The translations under genes and the position numbers were made by a program. This document shows, piece by piece, positions 63,060 to 64,000 of a stretch of DNA of 64,000 nt; positions within the stretch are counted from its first letter, which is position 1; every line of letters starts with the position of its first letter. The stretch is taken from positions 59,798,616 through 59,862,615 of the forward strand of contig CM036756.1 of assembly GCA_020796225.1 (NCBI GenBank), written 5' to 3'. The notes under the pieces are model-generated. The model worked only from the letters and a program-made list of their open reading frames with translations. It was not told where the DNA came from and searched no databases. The DNA is from Arion vulgaris. Taxonomy: Eukaryota; Mollusca; Gastropoda; Stylommatophora; Arionidae.

Positions 63060-64000
63060 AATTAATTTAATATTTTTTTTTTAAAATTTTACTCTCTATT
63101 ATGAGAAAAGAAACCAAATTTTTAAAAATATATGTTTGGATTAGTGACTTGGGTTGCCCATTCCTGGGTTGAAACCAAACATTTTTTAAAGCAAAATTTT
63201 AAATTGGTTGTAGATTTGAATGATGTGTGATTAAACTAGCTACCATTTTAAATTTTAGAGACGTATGTAAAGTTTTGGGCCAAATGTAGGAAAGGAAAAA
63301 TTTTAGTGCCCCCCTTTTTATTTCCGTCACCACTTGTTCAGAAACACATAAATTTCCAGAATTCAGATTTAGGGAATGCCCTTTTGAGAAATCGCGTCAT
63401 CACAGACCGCAAAACCCAGCCAATAATTATTCTTCTACTTATTAATTTTTTTGAAGTTTTCTTACCATTTTGATCTCCTTTTCCATTCAAAAACTATTCC
63501 AATTATTGCCTGCCACCCAAAAAAAAATTTTTTAGTTTTGGAATTTATTATTTGGAATTTTTCCTTAAAATTTTAAGATCTTCTAAATTTTTTTCCTTTT
63601 TTTTTGGACTAAGATTTTTTAATGAAAATCTTTTTAATTTTTAAAATTTTTTTTTTCAAAATAGTTTTTTCATTTTTATTTCAAATTACTTTTTTTAAAT
63701 TTTTTTAAATATTTTTTAAAACATTTTTAAATAAAGGGTAATGTTTCACCCATAATTTTACAAAAGATCCCCCAAAGCCATTTCCATTTTTGGATTTGTA
63801 TGTTATTGGAGGGGAATAGCGATTTAAGTCAGTTATGCCCCAGGGGGCACAGATTTCTAAAGTTTGTATTTATTTGAATTTTCCAGGCCCGTACCCGAGT
63901 CGCCCCCATCCCAGCCTTGAGGTCCAGTACATTCTTTTATTGTACCCCCGGAAGGAAGGGGAGTTCAAATATAAAAAGGGATTTTTATTTGAAAACGGAC
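63060..64000. other. Low-confidence sequence at end of window
   Basis: Compared with 59,690-60,400 this stretch loses bases in nearly every line (for example CCGTCACTTCACTTG appears as CCGTCACCACTTG, and CAGACCGTCTTAAAACC as CAGACCGCAAAACCC) and gains long T and A homopolymers. It looks like unpolished consensus or a contig end. No gene. Confidence 0.7.

Larger units (their letters stand above)
60434..63990. repeat. Segmental duplication, copy B (without P-element and LINE)
   Basis: See copy A at 52,078-60,420. Divergence in the first 1.2 kb is low (few per cent by eye). Copy B lacks the 53,814 transposon and the 58,689 LINE, so it is an empty-site reference. Confidence 0.85.

Overview
This is repeat-dense, AT-rich eukaryotic (animal) DNA in which I can support no intact host protein-coding gene, rRNA gene or functional tRNA gene. 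Almost everything recognisable is a mobile-element remnant or a tandem repeat. Several tRNA-derived SINE families, at least eight LINE lineages, P-element (THAP) and Kolobok-like DNA transposons, hAT-like MITEs and long minisatellites fit an invertebrate. A mollusc, perhaps a cephalopod, is my guess, but no marker gene proves it.

Layout. 1-5,100: LINE 3' fragments, tRNA-type SINEs and one hAT-like MITE. 5,150-8,510: an old minisatellite split by LINE fragments, including an RNase H domain. 9,070-11,870: an 18-bp array, a zinc-knuckle LINE tail and a 78-100 bp array. 13,063-15,231: a 28-bp minisatellite of about 77 units. 15,300-22,500: SINEs, MITEs and a 355-bp foldback. 22,755-23,580: a 32-bp array. 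24,170-28,940: LINE tails and a (GATA)n block. 29,212-30,411: a 48-bp array of 25 units. 31,140-34,616: a 72-bp satellite of 48 units. 34,706-43,850: a mariner-like element, a Kolobok-like element with TTAA target duplication, SINEs, a hAT MITE and LINE tails. 44,390-50,735: short-unit arrays, LINE tails and a LINE-derived hairpin. 52,078-63,990: a roughly 3.3-kb segment present twice in tandem. Its first copy was later invaded by a 4-kb P-element-like THAP transposon (53,814-57,824) and by a LINE (58,689-59,698).

How the parts relate. Three of the minisatellites (15,546-15,730, 29,212-30,411 and 31,140-34,616) appear to have grown from fragments of SINEs or LINEs that also occur unamplified in this window. 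The 72-bp satellite carries occasional 73-bp units, so its spurious open frames restart at spacings of 361, 361, 361, 505, 577 and 649 bp. The tandem 3.3-kb duplication supplies natural empty sites that date the P-element and LINE insertions after the duplication. The last 0.9 kb, and 45,440-45,930, show many small deletions relative to their homologues and look like poor consensus sequence.

All transposase and reverse transcriptase genes seen are broken. Family labels rest on motifs read by eye, without database searches. The labels SINE-A to SINE-F, LINE-1 to LINE-8 and M1 are local names used only here.
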